Shown here piece after piece: positions 52,476 to 61,375 of a stretch of 64,000 bases of DNA. The stretch spans positions 26,640 to 90,639 of the forward strand of contig CAIKZO010000039.1 in assembly GCA_903832005.1 (NCBI GenBank), in the 5' to 3' direction. The position numbers were made by a program, and so were the translations under genes. This DNA is from Enhydrobacter aerosaccus (lineage in GTDB: Bacteria; Pseudomonadota; Alphaproteobacteria; Reyranellales; Reyranellaceae). Below the pieces are notes generated by a model. That model made no database searches. It was not told the origin of the DNA and saw only the letters and a list, made by a program, of their open reading frames with translations. The stretch's first letter is position 1; every line of letters begins with the position of its first letter.

Positions 52476-53450
52476 TTACTGCGGCTCGATCTTCGCGATC
52501 TTGACGTAGTCGGCCCACTTGGCGCGCTCGGTGCGATCCTGCGCGGCGCATTGCGCGAGGTCGAGCTTGTGCGGCGTCAGCGCGAACTCTTCGAGAAGGC
52601 GCTTGTTGATGCCCTTGGAGAAGACCGCCTCCTGGACCAGCGTGTTGAGCTTCTGCTTGATCTCGTCGGGCACGTTCTTGCGGACGGCAATGGCGAGAAA
52701 GCCCGTGCTCACGAAACCGGGGTAGCTTTCGGCCAACGTCGGGACGTCGGGATAGAGCGGGCTGCGCTCGGGGAGCGAGATCGCCAGCGGCTTGGCCTTG
52801 TTGGCCACGACCTGGCCGCGCGCGGCCGTCAGGTCGACGCACATGAACTGGATCTGTCCGGCATAGAGATCGGTCCAGGCATTGCCAATCGCCTTGTAGG
52901 CGACGCCCTGCCATTCGACTCCCGCCTTCTCGCCCAGCAGCGCCGAGGGCACTTGCGAACTCGCATTGAAGTAGCCGTAGTTGAGCTTGCCCGGGTTCTT
53001 CTTGGCGTAGCCGATCAGGTCGGCCAGCGTCTTGTAAGGACTGTCGCCCGGCACGACGAGAAAGGCGCCCGAATCGCCGATGATGCCGACGACAGTAAAA
53101 TCCTTCTCCGGGTCGTAGCCGGGGCTCTTGTACATGTGGACGTTGGCCGCCTGGGTGGAGGTCGTGGCCAGCATCAAGGTGTAGCCGTCAGCCGCGGCGC
53201 CTTTCACCGACAGCACGCCCACGATGCCGTTGGCGCCCGCCTTGTTCTCGACCACGAACGGCTGGCCGAGCTTCTCCTCCATGTACTTACCGACCAGTCG
53301 CGCGGTGATGTCACCCGAGCCGCCCGGCGCGAAGGGCACGATGATCTGGACCGGCTTGCTGGGCCAGGTATCGGCTTTCGCCGGGAAGGCGGCGAGGAGG
53401 GGAGACGCCAGGACGGCGCGGCGAGAGAGCGACATGCGAAATGGAGGCAT
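52476..53450 (-). CDS. Tripartite tricarboxylate transporter receptor (Bug/TctC family)
   Basis: 324-aa periplasmic binding protein. ATG 53450 gives a Tat-like leader (MSLSRRAVLASPLLAAFPAKA). Family motifs: WPSKPVQIIVPFAPGGSGDITARLV near the start, VVENKAGANGIVG, LMLATTSTQAAN and LAISLPERSPLYPDVPTL. Bug proteins bind small carboxylates or amides, often without TctA/TctB genes nearby, as here. It is divergent from the CoA-transferase gene (65 bp), which may act on the same acid. Confidence 0.9.
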   Translation of the reverse strand: MPPFRMSLSRRAVLASPLLAAFPAKADTWPSKPVQIIVPFAPGGSGDITARLVGKYMEEKLGQPFVVENKAGANGIVGVLSVKGAAADGYTLMLATTSTQAANVHMYKSPGYDPEKDFTVVGIIGDSGAFLVVPGDSPYKTLADLIGYAKKNPGKLNYGYFNASSQVPSALLGEKAGVEWQGVAYKAIGNAWTDLYAGQIQFMCVDLTAARGQVVANKAKPLAISLPERSPLYPDVPTLAESYPGFVSTGFLAIAVRKNVPDEIKQKLNTLVQEAVFSKGINKRLLEEFALTPHKLDLAQCAAQDRTERAKWADYVKIAKIEPQ

Positions 53451-53515
53451 GTCCGGCAGTTTAATGGAAATGCCGCACATGGACAGCGCACTGGCTGCAG
53501 CCCTACCTTGCGTGC

Positions 53516-54724
53516 ATGTCACAATCCGGAAAGCCGCCGCTCAGCGGTATTCGCGTCGTCGATTTCACCCGTGTGATCGCCGGCCCGCTCGCCTCGCAGA
53601 TCCTGGCCGACATGGGCGCCGAAGTGATCAAGATCGAGAACCCCGATGGCGGCGACGACACGCGCAAGGGCGCTGGGCCGCGTGCCGGCGGTCCCTCGGG
53701 CGAGAGCCACTTCTTCATGACCTACAATCGCGGCAAGAAAAGCGTGGCGCTCGACTTCACAAAGCCCGAGGGCCAGGCGGTCGTGCACAAGCTGCTCGAA
53801 AACACCGACGTGCTGTTGCAGAACTTCCGCCCCGGCGTGCTGAAGAAGTACGGTCTCGACTATCCCAGCATCCACAAGAAGTATCCGAAGCTGATCTATC
53901 TCTCGATCAGCGCCTACGGCCAGACCGGCCCGCTCAGCGACCGACCGGGCTACGATCCCGTGCTGCAGGCCGAGTCGGGCATGATGAGCGTCAACGGCGA
54001 AGCCGACGGCGAGGGCATGAGGCATGCCATCGCCATCGTCGATACCATGACCGGCATCCATTCGGTGGCCGCGATCAATGCCGCGCTCTTCGCCCGGGCG
54101 TCTACCGGCAAGGGCCAGCAGATCGATCTGGCACTCTACGACACCGCGCTGGCGTGCCTGGGCAACATGGGCGCCTACTACCTGATCGGCGGCGAGCAGC
54201 CCAGGCGCGCCGGCAACGGCCACTTTGCCTCGGCCCCCAACGGCTCGTTCGAGACAGCCAACGGCAAGATCTACATGGCGGTCGCCAACCAGAAGCTGTT
54301 CGTCGACACCTGCAAGGCGCTGGGTCATCCCGAATGGGTGACCGATCCGCGCTTTGCGACCATCGCCGACCGGGTCGCCAACAAGCCGGCGCTGATGAAG
54401 ATCATGGAGGACGTGCTCAAGACCGATACGAAGGAGAATTGGGCGCTGAAGCTGCGCCATTTGCCGGCCGGCCCGATCCGCACCATGAAGGAGGCGCTCG
54501 ACGAGCCCGAGGTGAAGCGGCGCGGCATTCTCAAGACCTACAAGCATGCCCGGGTGGGCGACGTGCCGATCATCGGTTCGAACTATCACTTCTCCGACAC
54601 GCCGGTCGACGACACGCGTCCGCCGCCGTCGCTCGGTGAGCACACGGACAGCGTTCTGGCCGAAGTCGGCGGTTTCTCCGCAGACGAGGTGAAGGACTTG
54701 CGCGAGAAGAAGATCGTCGGCTAG
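53516..54724 (+). CDS. CaiB/BaiF family CoA-transferase
   Basis: 402-aa type III CoA-transferase. Motifs: LSGIRVVDFTRVIAGPLASQILADMGAEVIKIENP, NRGKKSVALDFTKPEGQ, SAYGQTGPLSDRPGYDPVLQAESGMM, where the catalytic Asp lies, and ARASTGKGQQIDLALYD. It moves CoA between organic acids. Cytoplasmic. The neighbouring TctC-type binding protein suggests that the imported acid is its substrate. ATG 53516. Confidence 0.92.
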   Translation: MSQSGKPPLSGIRVVDFTRVIAGPLASQILADMGAEVIKIENPDGGDDTRKGAGPRAGGPSGESHFFMTYNRGKKSVALDFTKPEGQAVVHKLLENTDVLLQNFRPGVLKKYGLDYPSIHKKYPKLIYLSISAYGQTGPLSDRPGYDPVLQAESGMMSVNGEADGEGMRHAIAIVDTMTGIHSVAAINAALFARASTGKGQQIDLALYDTALACLGNMGAYYLIGGEQPRRAGNGHFASAPNGSFETANGKIYMAVANQKLFVDTCKALGHPEWVTDPRFATIADRVANKPALMKIMEDVLKTDTKENWALKLRHLPAGPIRTMKEALDEPEVKRRGILKTYKHARVGDVPIIGSNYHFSDTPVDDTRPPPSLGEHTDSVLAEVGGFSADEVKDLREKKIVG

Positions 54725-54776
54725 GCATTTGGCCGCACGTGGCGCGGGCTGCGGACCTGCGTTACCAATACCGGCA

Positions 54777-55913
54777 ATGAAGCCCGCGACGATCCCCGCC
54801 GCTGTCTCCGGGACACGCGATCTCCGGCTCGACCTGTTCCGGGGGTTGGCGCTGTGGTTCATCTTTCTCGACCACGTGCCGGACAACATCGTGAGCTGGC
54901 TGACGGTGCGCAATTACGGCTTTAGCGATGCCACCGAGATCTTCGTCTATATTTCGGGCTACACCGCCGTCATCGCCTACAGCCGCATGATGAAGCGCCA
55001 GGGCTGGGTGCGGGCGGCGTCGCGCGTCTATCGCCGCGTCTGGCAGCTCTATGTCGCGCACATCCTGTTGTTCGTGGCCTTCATCGCCCAGATCGCCTGG
55101 ATCTCGACCAAGCTCGATGCCTCGGCGCTGATTGAGGAGATGCAGCTTCTGGGTCTCGGCCAGGATCCGTTCCGGGCCATGCTCGAAGCCGCCTTCCTGA
55201 AGTTCCGGCCGGTCAACCTCGACGTGCTGCCGCTCTACATCGTCCTGCTGGCGGTGTTTCCGATCGTCCTGCCGATCGTCGTGCGCTGGCCCAAGGCCGT
55301 GCTCCTGACGTCGATCACGCTTTATGCGGCAACGTGCCACTTCGATTGGAACCTGGCGGCCTATCCTGGCGACAAGGTCTGGTTCTTCAATCCGATGGCC
55401 TGGCAGGTGGTATTCTACACCGGTGCCGTGATGGCGGTAATGGCGCCGCGGCTGGTCTGGATGGACCGATGGCGCTGGCCGGTCTCGGTCCTGGCCTTCG
55501 TTTATCTCCTGTTCGCGGCCTTTATCGCCTTGTCCTGGCACTATAATTCGCTGGAAAGGCTGATCCCCGAGATCGTCGCTCGGCAGATTTACCCGATCGA
55601 CAAGACCAACGTCGACATCCTGCGGTTCCTGCACTTCCTGGCGATTGCCTGGTTCGTCCGGCTGGCCATTCCGACCGATGCCTCCTACCTGCGCTGGCGG
55701 CTCTTCGAGCCACTTCGCAGGTGCGGAGAGCATTCGCTGCAGATATTCTGCGTAGGCACCTTTCTTGCGTTGAGTGCCGAGATCGTCGAGGCCCACTTTG
55801 ATGGATCGATTTTGTCCCAGGTTGTCGTCAGCATCTCCGGTATCGTCATCATGACGGCCTTCGCGTATGCCGCGACCTGGTTCAAGGTCGAGACCGACTT
55901 GAAGGCCGCGTAG
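54777..55913 (+). CDS. OpgC-type membrane acyltransferase
   Basis: 378 aa, about ten membrane helices, OpgC (PF10129) family: DLRLDLFRGLALWFIFLDHVPDNI, GFSDATEIFVYISGYTAVIAY and VLPLYIVLLAVFPIVLP are typical. In other bacteria OpgC adds succinyl groups to osmoregulated periplasmic glucans. ATG 54777 is used; the frame from 54729 adds 16 poor residues. Its stop abuts the ATG of a secreted SGNH hydrolase (55914), suggesting the pair edits an acylated surface glycan. Confidence 0.9.
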   Translation: MKPATIPAAVSGTRDLRLDLFRGLALWFIFLDHVPDNIVSWLTVRNYGFSDATEIFVYISGYTAVIAYSRMMKRQGWVRAASRVYRRVWQLYVAHILLFVAFIAQIAWISTKLDASALIEEMQLLGLGQDPFRAMLEAAFLKFRPVNLDVLPLYIVLLAVFPIVLPIVVRWPKAVLLTSITLYAATCHFDWNLAAYPGDKVWFFNPMAWQVVFYTGAVMAVMAPRLVWMDRWRWPVSVLAFVYLLFAAFIALSWHYNSLERLIPEIVARQIYPIDKTNVDILRFLHFLAIAWFVRLAIPTDASYLRWRLFEPLRRCGEHSLQIFCVGTFLALSAEIVEAHFDGSILSQVVVSISGIVIMTAFAYAATWFKVETDLKAA

Positions 55914-56684
55914 ATGAACCTGCGCCGCCTCATTCTGGGAGCGCTCCTCGTGACCGTCCTGCCGGCCGTGACCTGCCTTGCCGACGATGCCAAGTGCCGC
56001 GCCTCGCGTCGGCTGCTCGATCTCGGCAACCCGCTCGAAGGCGCCCGCAGCGCGCTCGCCGAAAAGAAGGAACTGCGCGTTGTGGCGATGGGCTCGTCTT
56101 CGACCCAGGGCTACGGCGCCAGCAATCCGGCCTTCGCCTATCCCGCCCAGCTCAAGGTCAACCTCGACAAGCTGCTGCCGGGCATCGACGTGCACGTCTT
56201 CAACAAGGGCGTGGGTGGCCAGGATGCCGACGAGGAAGTCGAGCGGATGAAGGCCGACGTCAGCGAGCACAAGGCCCAAGTCGTGGTCTGGCAGGTCGGC
56301 ACCAACTCCGCGATCCGCCGCGATCCTCTCGAGAAGTTCGCCGCGAAGCTGCGCGCCGGCATCGACATCGGCCGCGCGCTCGGCCCCGACTTCGTGCTGA
56401 TGAACCTGCAGTACGTCCCCGCCGTCGTGGCGCTGCCCGACGAGGAAGAGTACGCCCGTGTCATGGCCGAGGTAGCCAAGGAAAAGAACGTTGGCCTGTT
56501 CCGCCGCTTCGAGATCATGCGCGCCTGGTACAACGACGGCATGCCCTATGCGCAGTTCGTGACCAACGATGGCCTGCACCTCAACGACTTCGGGCAGAAG
56601 TGCATCGGCAAGCTCCTGTCGATGTCGATCCTGAACTCGGTCAAGCCTCCGCAATTGACGGTCGAGCCAAAAACCCGAAACTAG
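55914..56684 (+). CDS. Secreted SGNH/GDSL hydrolase
   Basis: 256 aa with signal peptide (LILGALLVTVLPAVTCLADD). SGNH blocks: I with nucleophile Ser in VVAMGSSSTQGYGA, II Gly in NKGVGGQDADEEVER, III Asn in WQVGTNSAIR, V with the Asp-x-x-His in TNDGLHLNDFG. Expected activity is esterase or deacylase in the periplasm. It starts the next base after the opgC-type stop, so likely acts with that acyltransferase on the same polymer. Confidence 0.88.
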   Translation: MNLRRLILGALLVTVLPAVTCLADDAKCRASRRLLDLGNPLEGARSALAEKKELRVVAMGSSSTQGYGASNPAFAYPAQLKVNLDKLLPGIDVHVFNKGVGGQDADEEVERMKADVSEHKAQVVVWQVGTNSAIRRDPLEKFAAKLRAGIDIGRALGPDFVLMNLQYVPAVVALPDEEEYARVMAEVAKEKNVGLFRRFEIMRAWYNDGMPYAQFVTNDGLHLNDFGQKCIGKLLSMSILNSVKPPQLTVEPKTRN

Positions 56685-56714
56685 GCGGCAAATACTCCCC
56701 GGGAGGAGATTGCC

Positions 56715-57491
56715 ATGAAGCGCCGTTTCGTCGACCTGTCGATCTATCTGGAAAACGACGTCATTTCCGATCCGCCGCCGTTCGCACCCAAGATCAACTA
56801 CATGCGGCACGACCAGTCGGTCGAACGCATCGCGCAGTTCTTCCCCGGCCTCAAGAAGGAAGACCTGCCCGACGGCCAGGGCTGGGCAGTCGAGAACATC
56901 CAGCTCTCGACGCACAACGGCACGCATCTCGACGCGCCCTATCATTTCCATCCGACGATGAACAAGGGCGAGCGCGCCATCACCATCGACGAGGTGCCGC
57001 TCGAATGGTGCTTCCAGCCCGGCGTGAAGCTCGACTTCCGCGAGGTGGCGGACGGCCACGTCATCACCGCCAAGGAAGTCGAGGACGAACTGAAGCGGAT
57101 CGGCCACGAGCTGCAGCCGCTCGAGATCGTCATCGTGAACACGCGCGCGGGCGCGCGCTACGGCACCGACAGCTACGTGAACTCGGGCTGCGGCATGGGC
57201 TACGACGCCACGATGTTCCTGCTCGAGAGGGGCGTGCGGCTGACCGGTACCGACGCCTGGAGCTGGGATGCGCCGTTCTATTTCACCGCCCAGAAGTGGG
57301 AGAAGGACCACGATCCCTCGATCATCTGGGAGGGCCACAAGGCCGGTCGCGACATCGGCTACTGCCACCTCGAGAAGCTGCACAATCTCGAGTCGTTGCC
57401 CGGCGACGGCTTCACCATCGCCTGCTTCCCCCACAAGATCCGCGGCGCCAGTGCGGGCTGGACGCGGGCGGTCGCGATCTTCGAGGAGTGA
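56715..57491 (+). CDS. Cyclase family protein (kynurenine formamidase-like)
   Basis: 258 aa, cyclase family (PF04199). Metal-binding HNGTHLDAPYHFHPTMNKGE and the later SWDAPFYFTAQKWEKDHDP are visible. Members hydrolyse formylkynurenine, isatin or similar amides. GGGAGGAG before ATG 56715. No signal peptide. No tryptophan-catabolism genes adjoin, so the substrate is unknown. Confidence 0.9.
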   Translation: MKRRFVDLSIYLENDVISDPPPFAPKINYMRHDQSVERIAQFFPGLKKEDLPDGQGWAVENIQLSTHNGTHLDAPYHFHPTMNKGERAITIDEVPLEWCFQPGVKLDFREVADGHVITAKEVEDELKRIGHELQPLEIVIVNTRAGARYGTDSYVNSGCGMGYDATMFLLERGVRLTGTDAWSWDAPFYFTAQKWEKDHDPSIIWEGHKAGRDIGYCHLEKLHNLESLPGDGFTIACFPHKIRGASAGWTRAVAIFEE

Positions 57492-57588
57492 CCGCGGCCT
57501 GCGTGTAGAAGCCTGAGGCTCTTTCAATCGGGCGGCAATCCTGCAATCATCTTGGATGTGCTGACGCGGGGGGCGGGCGCGCAACTAG

Positions 57589-58593
57589 ATGACTCGATCG
57601 CGAATCCTACTGTTTGTCGTCCTGCCGGTGCTTGCGCTCGGCGTGGTGGTGACGTTCAGCGCCACGTTGCAAGGCTACTTGCAGGGCCCTTTCCAGAGTC
57701 TGAAGGCGCCGCGGGGTGAAGTAGCCCTCCCATCGACGATTCCCCCAAGGACGGCGGAGGACGACAAGCGACGCGCCGACGAAGCCGCGCAACAGGAGCG
57801 TGCCCTGAGAGAGGTGCAGGCCGCTGCGGCAGACGCGAAGCAACGCGCCGACGCCGAAGCGCGCCGCGCCCAGGACGCTTTGCAGGAGCAGGCAGAAAAA
57901 AAGCAACAGACCGAAGAACGGCCGGCTCGACGTGGGGCTGCCAGCGGATCTCGCTCGGTGACTCCGGAACCGGGCAGCCAGGCAGAAGCGGAACTACCGT
58001 CGTTCCCCTGGCCGCCGCCCGCGCCGTCGAGCCGTGACGAAATCGACCGCCGGTTGGTGGCCGCCGCCGGCAGCGAGCCCTCGCTGCGTGCTGTCGCTGA
58101 CAAGCTCGAAGCCGCGCTCAAGCGTACCCACTACGAATACAGTTTCTATAGCGTGCCGGGCGGCGGCTTCGCGCTCGCCGCACGGCTGGAGCGCATCACC
58201 GACGACGGCACGGCGATGGGCGGCGACACGCGCTTCCTGCCGCCGGACGCCAAGGCGCGGTTCGATCTGTCGGGTTACCTAAAGGCACTGTTTTTTGCGC
58301 CGCCCGGCTACTATCGGATGATCGCGCTGGTCGTCACCGATCAGCCGTTCGGTCGCAACGAGAAGGCGCTCGACCAGGCGACCGCCGAGAAACTGCCGGT
58401 CGCCGGCGCGACGATGCTTCCGCAGGAGTTCTCGACACGGCCCTTCGGCCCTAACTTCCGTGTCTGGGCGCTGGTCTACGAATTCAACAAGGTCGACGCG
58501 GCCAACGTGCAGCCGGTCGTACCGGGACGCCTGCCGGCGCTCACCCACATGACGCGCTCGGGACTCGCGTCTGCTTTCGAGCCCGGCCGGTGA
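57589..58593 (+). CDS. Membrane-anchored coiled-coil protein paired with a TIR protein
   Basis: 334 aa, not recognised. It has an N-terminal membrane helix (ILLFVVLPVLALGVVVTFSA), a long charged coiled coil (about 55-115, Ala/Glu/Gln/Arg-rich), a Pro/Ser linker, and a C-terminal globular domain (about 145-334) with YEYSFYSVPGGGFALAARLE, ITDDGTAMGGDTRFLPPDAK and FFAPPGYYRMIALVVTDQPF. The C-domain is likely periplasmic if the helix is N-in. Its stop overlaps the GTG start of the TIR gene in a GTGA junction, so the two are made together. It could be the sensor of a TIR-based response; this is inference. Confidence 0.75.
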   Translation: MTRSRILLFVVLPVLALGVVVTFSATLQGYLQGPFQSLKAPRGEVALPSTIPPRTAEDDKRRADEAAQQERALREVQAAAADAKQRADAEARRAQDALQEQAEKKQQTEERPARRGAASGSRSVTPEPGSQAEAELPSFPWPPPAPSSRDEIDRRLVAAAGSEPSLRAVADKLEAALKRTHYEYSFYSVPGGGFALAARLERITDDGTAMGGDTRFLPPDAKARFDLSGYLKALFFAPPGYYRMIALVVTDQPFGRNEKALDQATAEKLPVAGATMLPQEFSTRPFGPNFRVWALVYEFNKVDAANVQPVVPGRLPALTHMTRSGLASAFEPGR

Positions 58594-59282
58594 AGGTCTT
58601 CATCAGCTACCGGCGCGACGATACGCGCGATCTCTCCGGCCGAGTCGCCGACCGCTTGAGGGCCCATCGGCTTCTGGGCGATGTCTTCTTCGACGTCTCC
58701 TCGATCGAAACCGGGACGCTATTCGCCGCGGAAATTCAGCGCGCGCTAACGAAAGATCCGGTGTGCCTCGTGATGATTGGCAGTACTTGGCAGGGCTCGC
58801 GACCGGATGGAACGACGCGCCTCGACGACCCGGCTGACTTCGTGCGCCGCGAGGTGCTAGCTGCGCTGGAGGGCAGTTTGCGAACCATTCCGGTGTTGGT
58901 CGGGGGCGCATCCATGCCGTCTGTCGCGGTCTTGCCGGAGCAACTGCGGCCACTTGCTCGCATAGACGCCGAGTATCTGCGTCATGAAAGCTTCGACCAG
59001 GACATGGAGCGGCTGATTGACGCCATCCTCCGCCGCCGCCGTGACGGAATATTGGAGCGCCTGAAGAAGGATCGTCCAAAGTGGGCCGCGACACTGTTTG
59101 CGGTGAGCGGCGCGGCGCTGGCGATGCTGGCGTTAGTGGTGCTCGCGATCGTGCATCAGGCGTTGTTCGGCCGGTCGCTCGACGAGAGTCTGGGCGGCGC
59201 GGGGCCGGTCGTGATGCTGATTGCTGCTGTGCTCGCCGGCGGCACGTTGCTCGGCTTCCTGCGTGGGCGCCGGCCGTTGTGA
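58590..59282 (+). CDS. TIR-domain protein with C-terminal membrane helices
   Basis: 230 aa. N-terminal TIR domain (TIR_2 type, residues 1-155): KVFISYRRDDTRDLSGRVAD, VFFDVSSIETGTLFAAEIQRAL, VCLVMIGSTWQ and DFVRREVLAALEG, where E88 occupies the place of the catalytic Glu in NAD-cleaving TIRs. Two membrane helices follow (about 163-187 and 203-224). GTG start coupled to the upstream coiled-coil gene. Many bacterial TIR proteins destroy NAD+ or make signalling nucleotides in phage defence; membrane-fixed versions are less studied. NADase activity here is a prediction. Confidence 0.85.
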   Translation: MKVFISYRRDDTRDLSGRVADRLRAHRLLGDVFFDVSSIETGTLFAAEIQRALTKDPVCLVMIGSTWQGSRPDGTTRLDDPADFVRREVLAALEGSLRTIPVLVGGASMPSVAVLPEQLRPLARIDAEYLRHESFDQDMERLIDAILRRRRDGILERLKKDRPKWAATLFAVSGAALAMLALVVLAIVHQALFGRSLDESLGGAGPVVMLIAAVLAGGTLLGFLRGRRPL

Positions 59283-59289
59283 GAGGGCT

Positions 59290-60297
59290 CTACAGCCAGC
59301 CAGAGCGGCGAAAGCGGAAATAGAGGCCGGCACACAGCGCGGCGATGATGCCGATCACGGCGTAGTAGCCGTATTTCCACTGCAACTCCGGCATGTTCTG
59401 GAAGTTCATGCCGTAGATACCGGCCACTGCGGTCGGCACGGCCAGGATCGCGGCCCAGGCGGCGAGCTTGCGGGTGATGGCGTTCTGCTGGGCCTGGCCC
59501 GACATCAGGCTGGCCTCGAAGGCGAAGGCCAGGACCTCGCGCAGCGAATCGATGTCGTCGGCGACGCGGCGGATGTGATCGCTGACGTCGCGGAACAGCG
59601 GCTGCATCTGCGGCTCGATCAACACCTCGTCGGCATGCTCCAGGCGGCGGCAGACGTCGACCAGCGGCGTCACCGCCTTGCGCAGCCACAGCAGCTCGCG
59701 CCGCAACGCATAGAGGCGGAGGACATCGGACTCGGGCAGGGTCTGCTGCAACACGCCATCCTCCAGCGCGTCGACCTTGCGCTGCATTGCCTCGACCACG
59801 GGCGTGTAGTTGTCGACGATGAAGTCGAGGATCGAATAGAGGATGTAGTCCTCGCCGCGGGCGAGACTGGTCGGGCAGGATTCCGTGCGTTCGCGTACCG
59901 GCGCGTAGGATGTCGATGGACCGTGCCGCACCGAGACGACATAGCCCTTGCCGACGAAGATATGCGTTTCACCGAAGGCGATCGTGTCGTCGACCACCTG
60001 GGCGGTGCGGGCCACGATGAACAGCGCATCGCCGTAGCGCTCGAGCTTGGGGTACTGGTGGGCGCTTGCAGCATCCTCGATCGCAAGGGGATGCAGGTTC
60101 AACTGGGCCTGCACCCGTCCCAGCAGCTCGGCCGAGGGCTCGCGCAGGCCGATCCAGACGACGTGACCTTCCTTGCGCGACCAGTCGCCGGCCTCGTCGA
60201 TGCGGATATCCCGCACCCGCCGGCCGCGCGCATAGACACCGGCCGCGACGAGGGCCGGCTCGGCGTTCTGGGCAGGCGAGGTCGTGATCGTGTCCAT
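59290..60297 (-). CDS. corA: Magnesium/cobalt transporter CorA
   Basis: 335-aa CorA-family channel. Long cytoplasmic helical N-terminus, then two C-terminal membrane helices with the signature YGMNFQNMPEL in between the helices (GMN motif). Mg2+ enters passively. The ATG 60297 was chosen (DTITTSPAQNAEP); the frame to 60357 adds no conserved residues. The protein is of ordinary length. Its stop lies 7 bp from the TIR gene end on the other strand. Upstream is the 46-aa membrane protein gene, 40 bp away. Confidence 0.93.
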   Translation of the reverse strand: MDTITTSPAQNAEPALVAAGVYARGRRVRDIRIDEAGDWSRKEGHVVWIGLREPSAELLGRVQAQLNLHPLAIEDAASAHQYPKLERYGDALFIVARTAQVVDDTIAFGETHIFVGKGYVVSVRHGPSTSYAPVRERTESCPTSLARGEDYILYSILDFIVDNYTPVVEAMQRKVDALEDGVLQQTLPESDVLRLYALRRELLWLRKAVTPLVDVCRRLEHADEVLIEPQMQPLFRDVSDHIRRVADDIDSLREVLAFAFEASLMSGQAQQNAITRKLAAWAAILAVPTAVAGIYGMNFQNMPELQWKYGYYAVIGIIAALCAGLYFRFRRSGWL

Positions 60298-60337
60298 GGC
60301 AGACGAGAGAACGGCCGTTAGTCGATGCAGTTCCCGT

Positions 60338-60478
60338 TCAGGAAAAGATCGTGGCAAGGAACTGGCCTGCGCCCGGAAAGAATTCGACCAATATGATGCG
60401 ACCCGCGATCACGGCGGCGGCGAGGGCAACGATGCAGAGGACCGCTGTCCTTCGGGAATTGATGACGTTCGATCGCAT
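60338..60478 (-). CDS. Small (46 aa) single-helix membrane protein
   Basis: ATG 60478 has a near-ideal GAGGAGG site 7 nt upstream. Product: short basic N-terminus (RSNVINSRR), one membrane helix (TAVLCIVALAAAVIAGRIIL) and a short tail ending TIFS. No family. It lies 40 bp upstream of corA in the same direction and could be co-transcribed with it. A copy of the 48-bp element lies at 60531-60578. Confidence 0.68.
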   Translation of the reverse strand: MRSNVINSRRTAVLCIVALAAAVIAGRIILVEFFPGAGQFLATIFS

Positions 60479-60530
60479 GCCAAGCCTCCTCGCAGTGAAA
60501 GGAATCGCTGCAAGAGGTGGGAGCGGGCCT

Positions 60531-60578
60531 TTTAGGAATTCCAGAGGAGTCGAGGCGCCCCGACATAGGGACCGCATA
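60531..60578 (-). promoter_or_regulatory. Shared 48-bp triple-box upstream element, copy 7
   Basis: Minus strand: TATG at 60578-60575, TATG at 60567-60564, then CTGGAATTCCTAAA ending at 60531. A 12-bp word CGCTTTTTATGC that covers box 1 is identical to copy 1. Box 2 ends 85 nt before ATG 60478. Box 3 reads TAAA here. Confidence 0.6.
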
Positions 60579-60798
60579 AAAAGCGGCAGTAACGACCATA
60601 AGTCGGGATTCTCGAGAACGCGCTTAGAATGCGCGCGTGAACACGCGCGCACTCTCTTTCGCTCCACCAAAGATCGGGCGACCGATTACCTGCGGTTTAG
60701 TCACCGTTCCGACCGTTTGGAATTTGCAGATCTCCAATCGGATCAACGGGTTAGCCGTGCAACACCTGCGCCGTATAAAAACGGTGAAAACGGTCGCT
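60579..60798. other. Intergenic region between the 46-aa gene and the CMD gene
   Basis: No gene found. Contents: palindromic TCTCGAGA-like stretch at 60609-60616, a TTGCAGATCTCCAA partial palindrome near 60724-60737, and a CCGTATAAAAACGG hairpin (60772-60785) followed by a second AACGG, possibly the 3' end of the minus-strand CMD transcript. Open frames here lack ribosome sites. Confidence 0.4.
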
Positions 60799-61347
60799 TT
60801 ACGCGATCGGGTCGGGTTCGCCCGGCGGCAGCGGCATCTCGAAGACGTTGAGCGTCATGGAGACGAGCATGTAGTAACCGCAGACGCCGACCAGATCGAC
60901 GACAGTCTGCTCACCGAAGGCGTCGATCGCGCGCTTGTAGTTCGGCGCCGAGACGCGGTTGGTGGCGAGGTACTCGGTCACGAAGTCGTAGACGATGCGT
61001 TCGGAGTCGCGCGTGAAGGGCGGCGACTGGCGCGTGCGCACCGCCTCGATGATCGCGGGCGAGAGGCCGGCTTCCTTGGCCAGCCGTGCGTGGGCGAAGA
61101 ACTCGTACTGCGCCTTGAAGTGACGGCCGACCAGGCAGATCGCGAGTTCCGACAGGTCGCGCGGCAGGGTGTTGTCGAAGCGGCAGTATTCGCCGAGCTT
61201 CTGCGCCCGGTCGGCGAGCACGGGACTGCGCAGCCAGGGCTCGAAAGGTCCGCGCAATCCGCCGCGCGGGCCGGAGACGATCGCGTCGGCCACCTTCTTC
61301 TGTTCGGGCGTGAGCTTGTTGAGATCGAGCGGGGCAAGGCGCGACAT
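60799..61347 (-). CDS. Carboxymuconolactone decarboxylase family protein
   Basis: 182 aa with the CMD fold: LSELAICLVGRHFKAQYEFFAHARLAKEAGL and the later VDLVGVCGYYMLVSMTLNVF. The pattern GRHFKAQYEF and H-x-R fits the decarboxylase type without peroxidase cysteines (only one Cys in each conserved part). GGAGG is found upstream of ATG 61347 at slightly long spacing. Not similar enough to the CMD protein at 37489 to be a recent duplicate. Substrate unknown. Confidence 0.87.
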   Translation of the reverse strand: MSRLAPLDLNKLTPEQKKVADAIVSGPRGGLRGPFEPWLRSPVLADRAQKLGEYCRFDNTLPRDLSELAICLVGRHFKAQYEFFAHARLAKEAGLSPAIIEAVRTRQSPPFTRDSERIVYDFVTEYLATNRVSAPNYKRAIDAFGEQTVVDLVGVCGYYMLVSMTLNVFEMPLPPGEPDPIA

Positions 61348-61375
61348 GAAAGCAGTTCCTCCGTTGACGTTTATT

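Noticed and set aside
54762..57584. 940-codon minus-strand frame
   Set aside because: Spans the opgC, SGNH and cyclase genes, which all have motifs and ribosome sites; composition is that of an antisense frame.
60600..60800. tRNA-like stretch in the intergenic region
   Set aside because: No T-loop consensus and no cloverleaf with a 7-bp acceptor stem could be formed.
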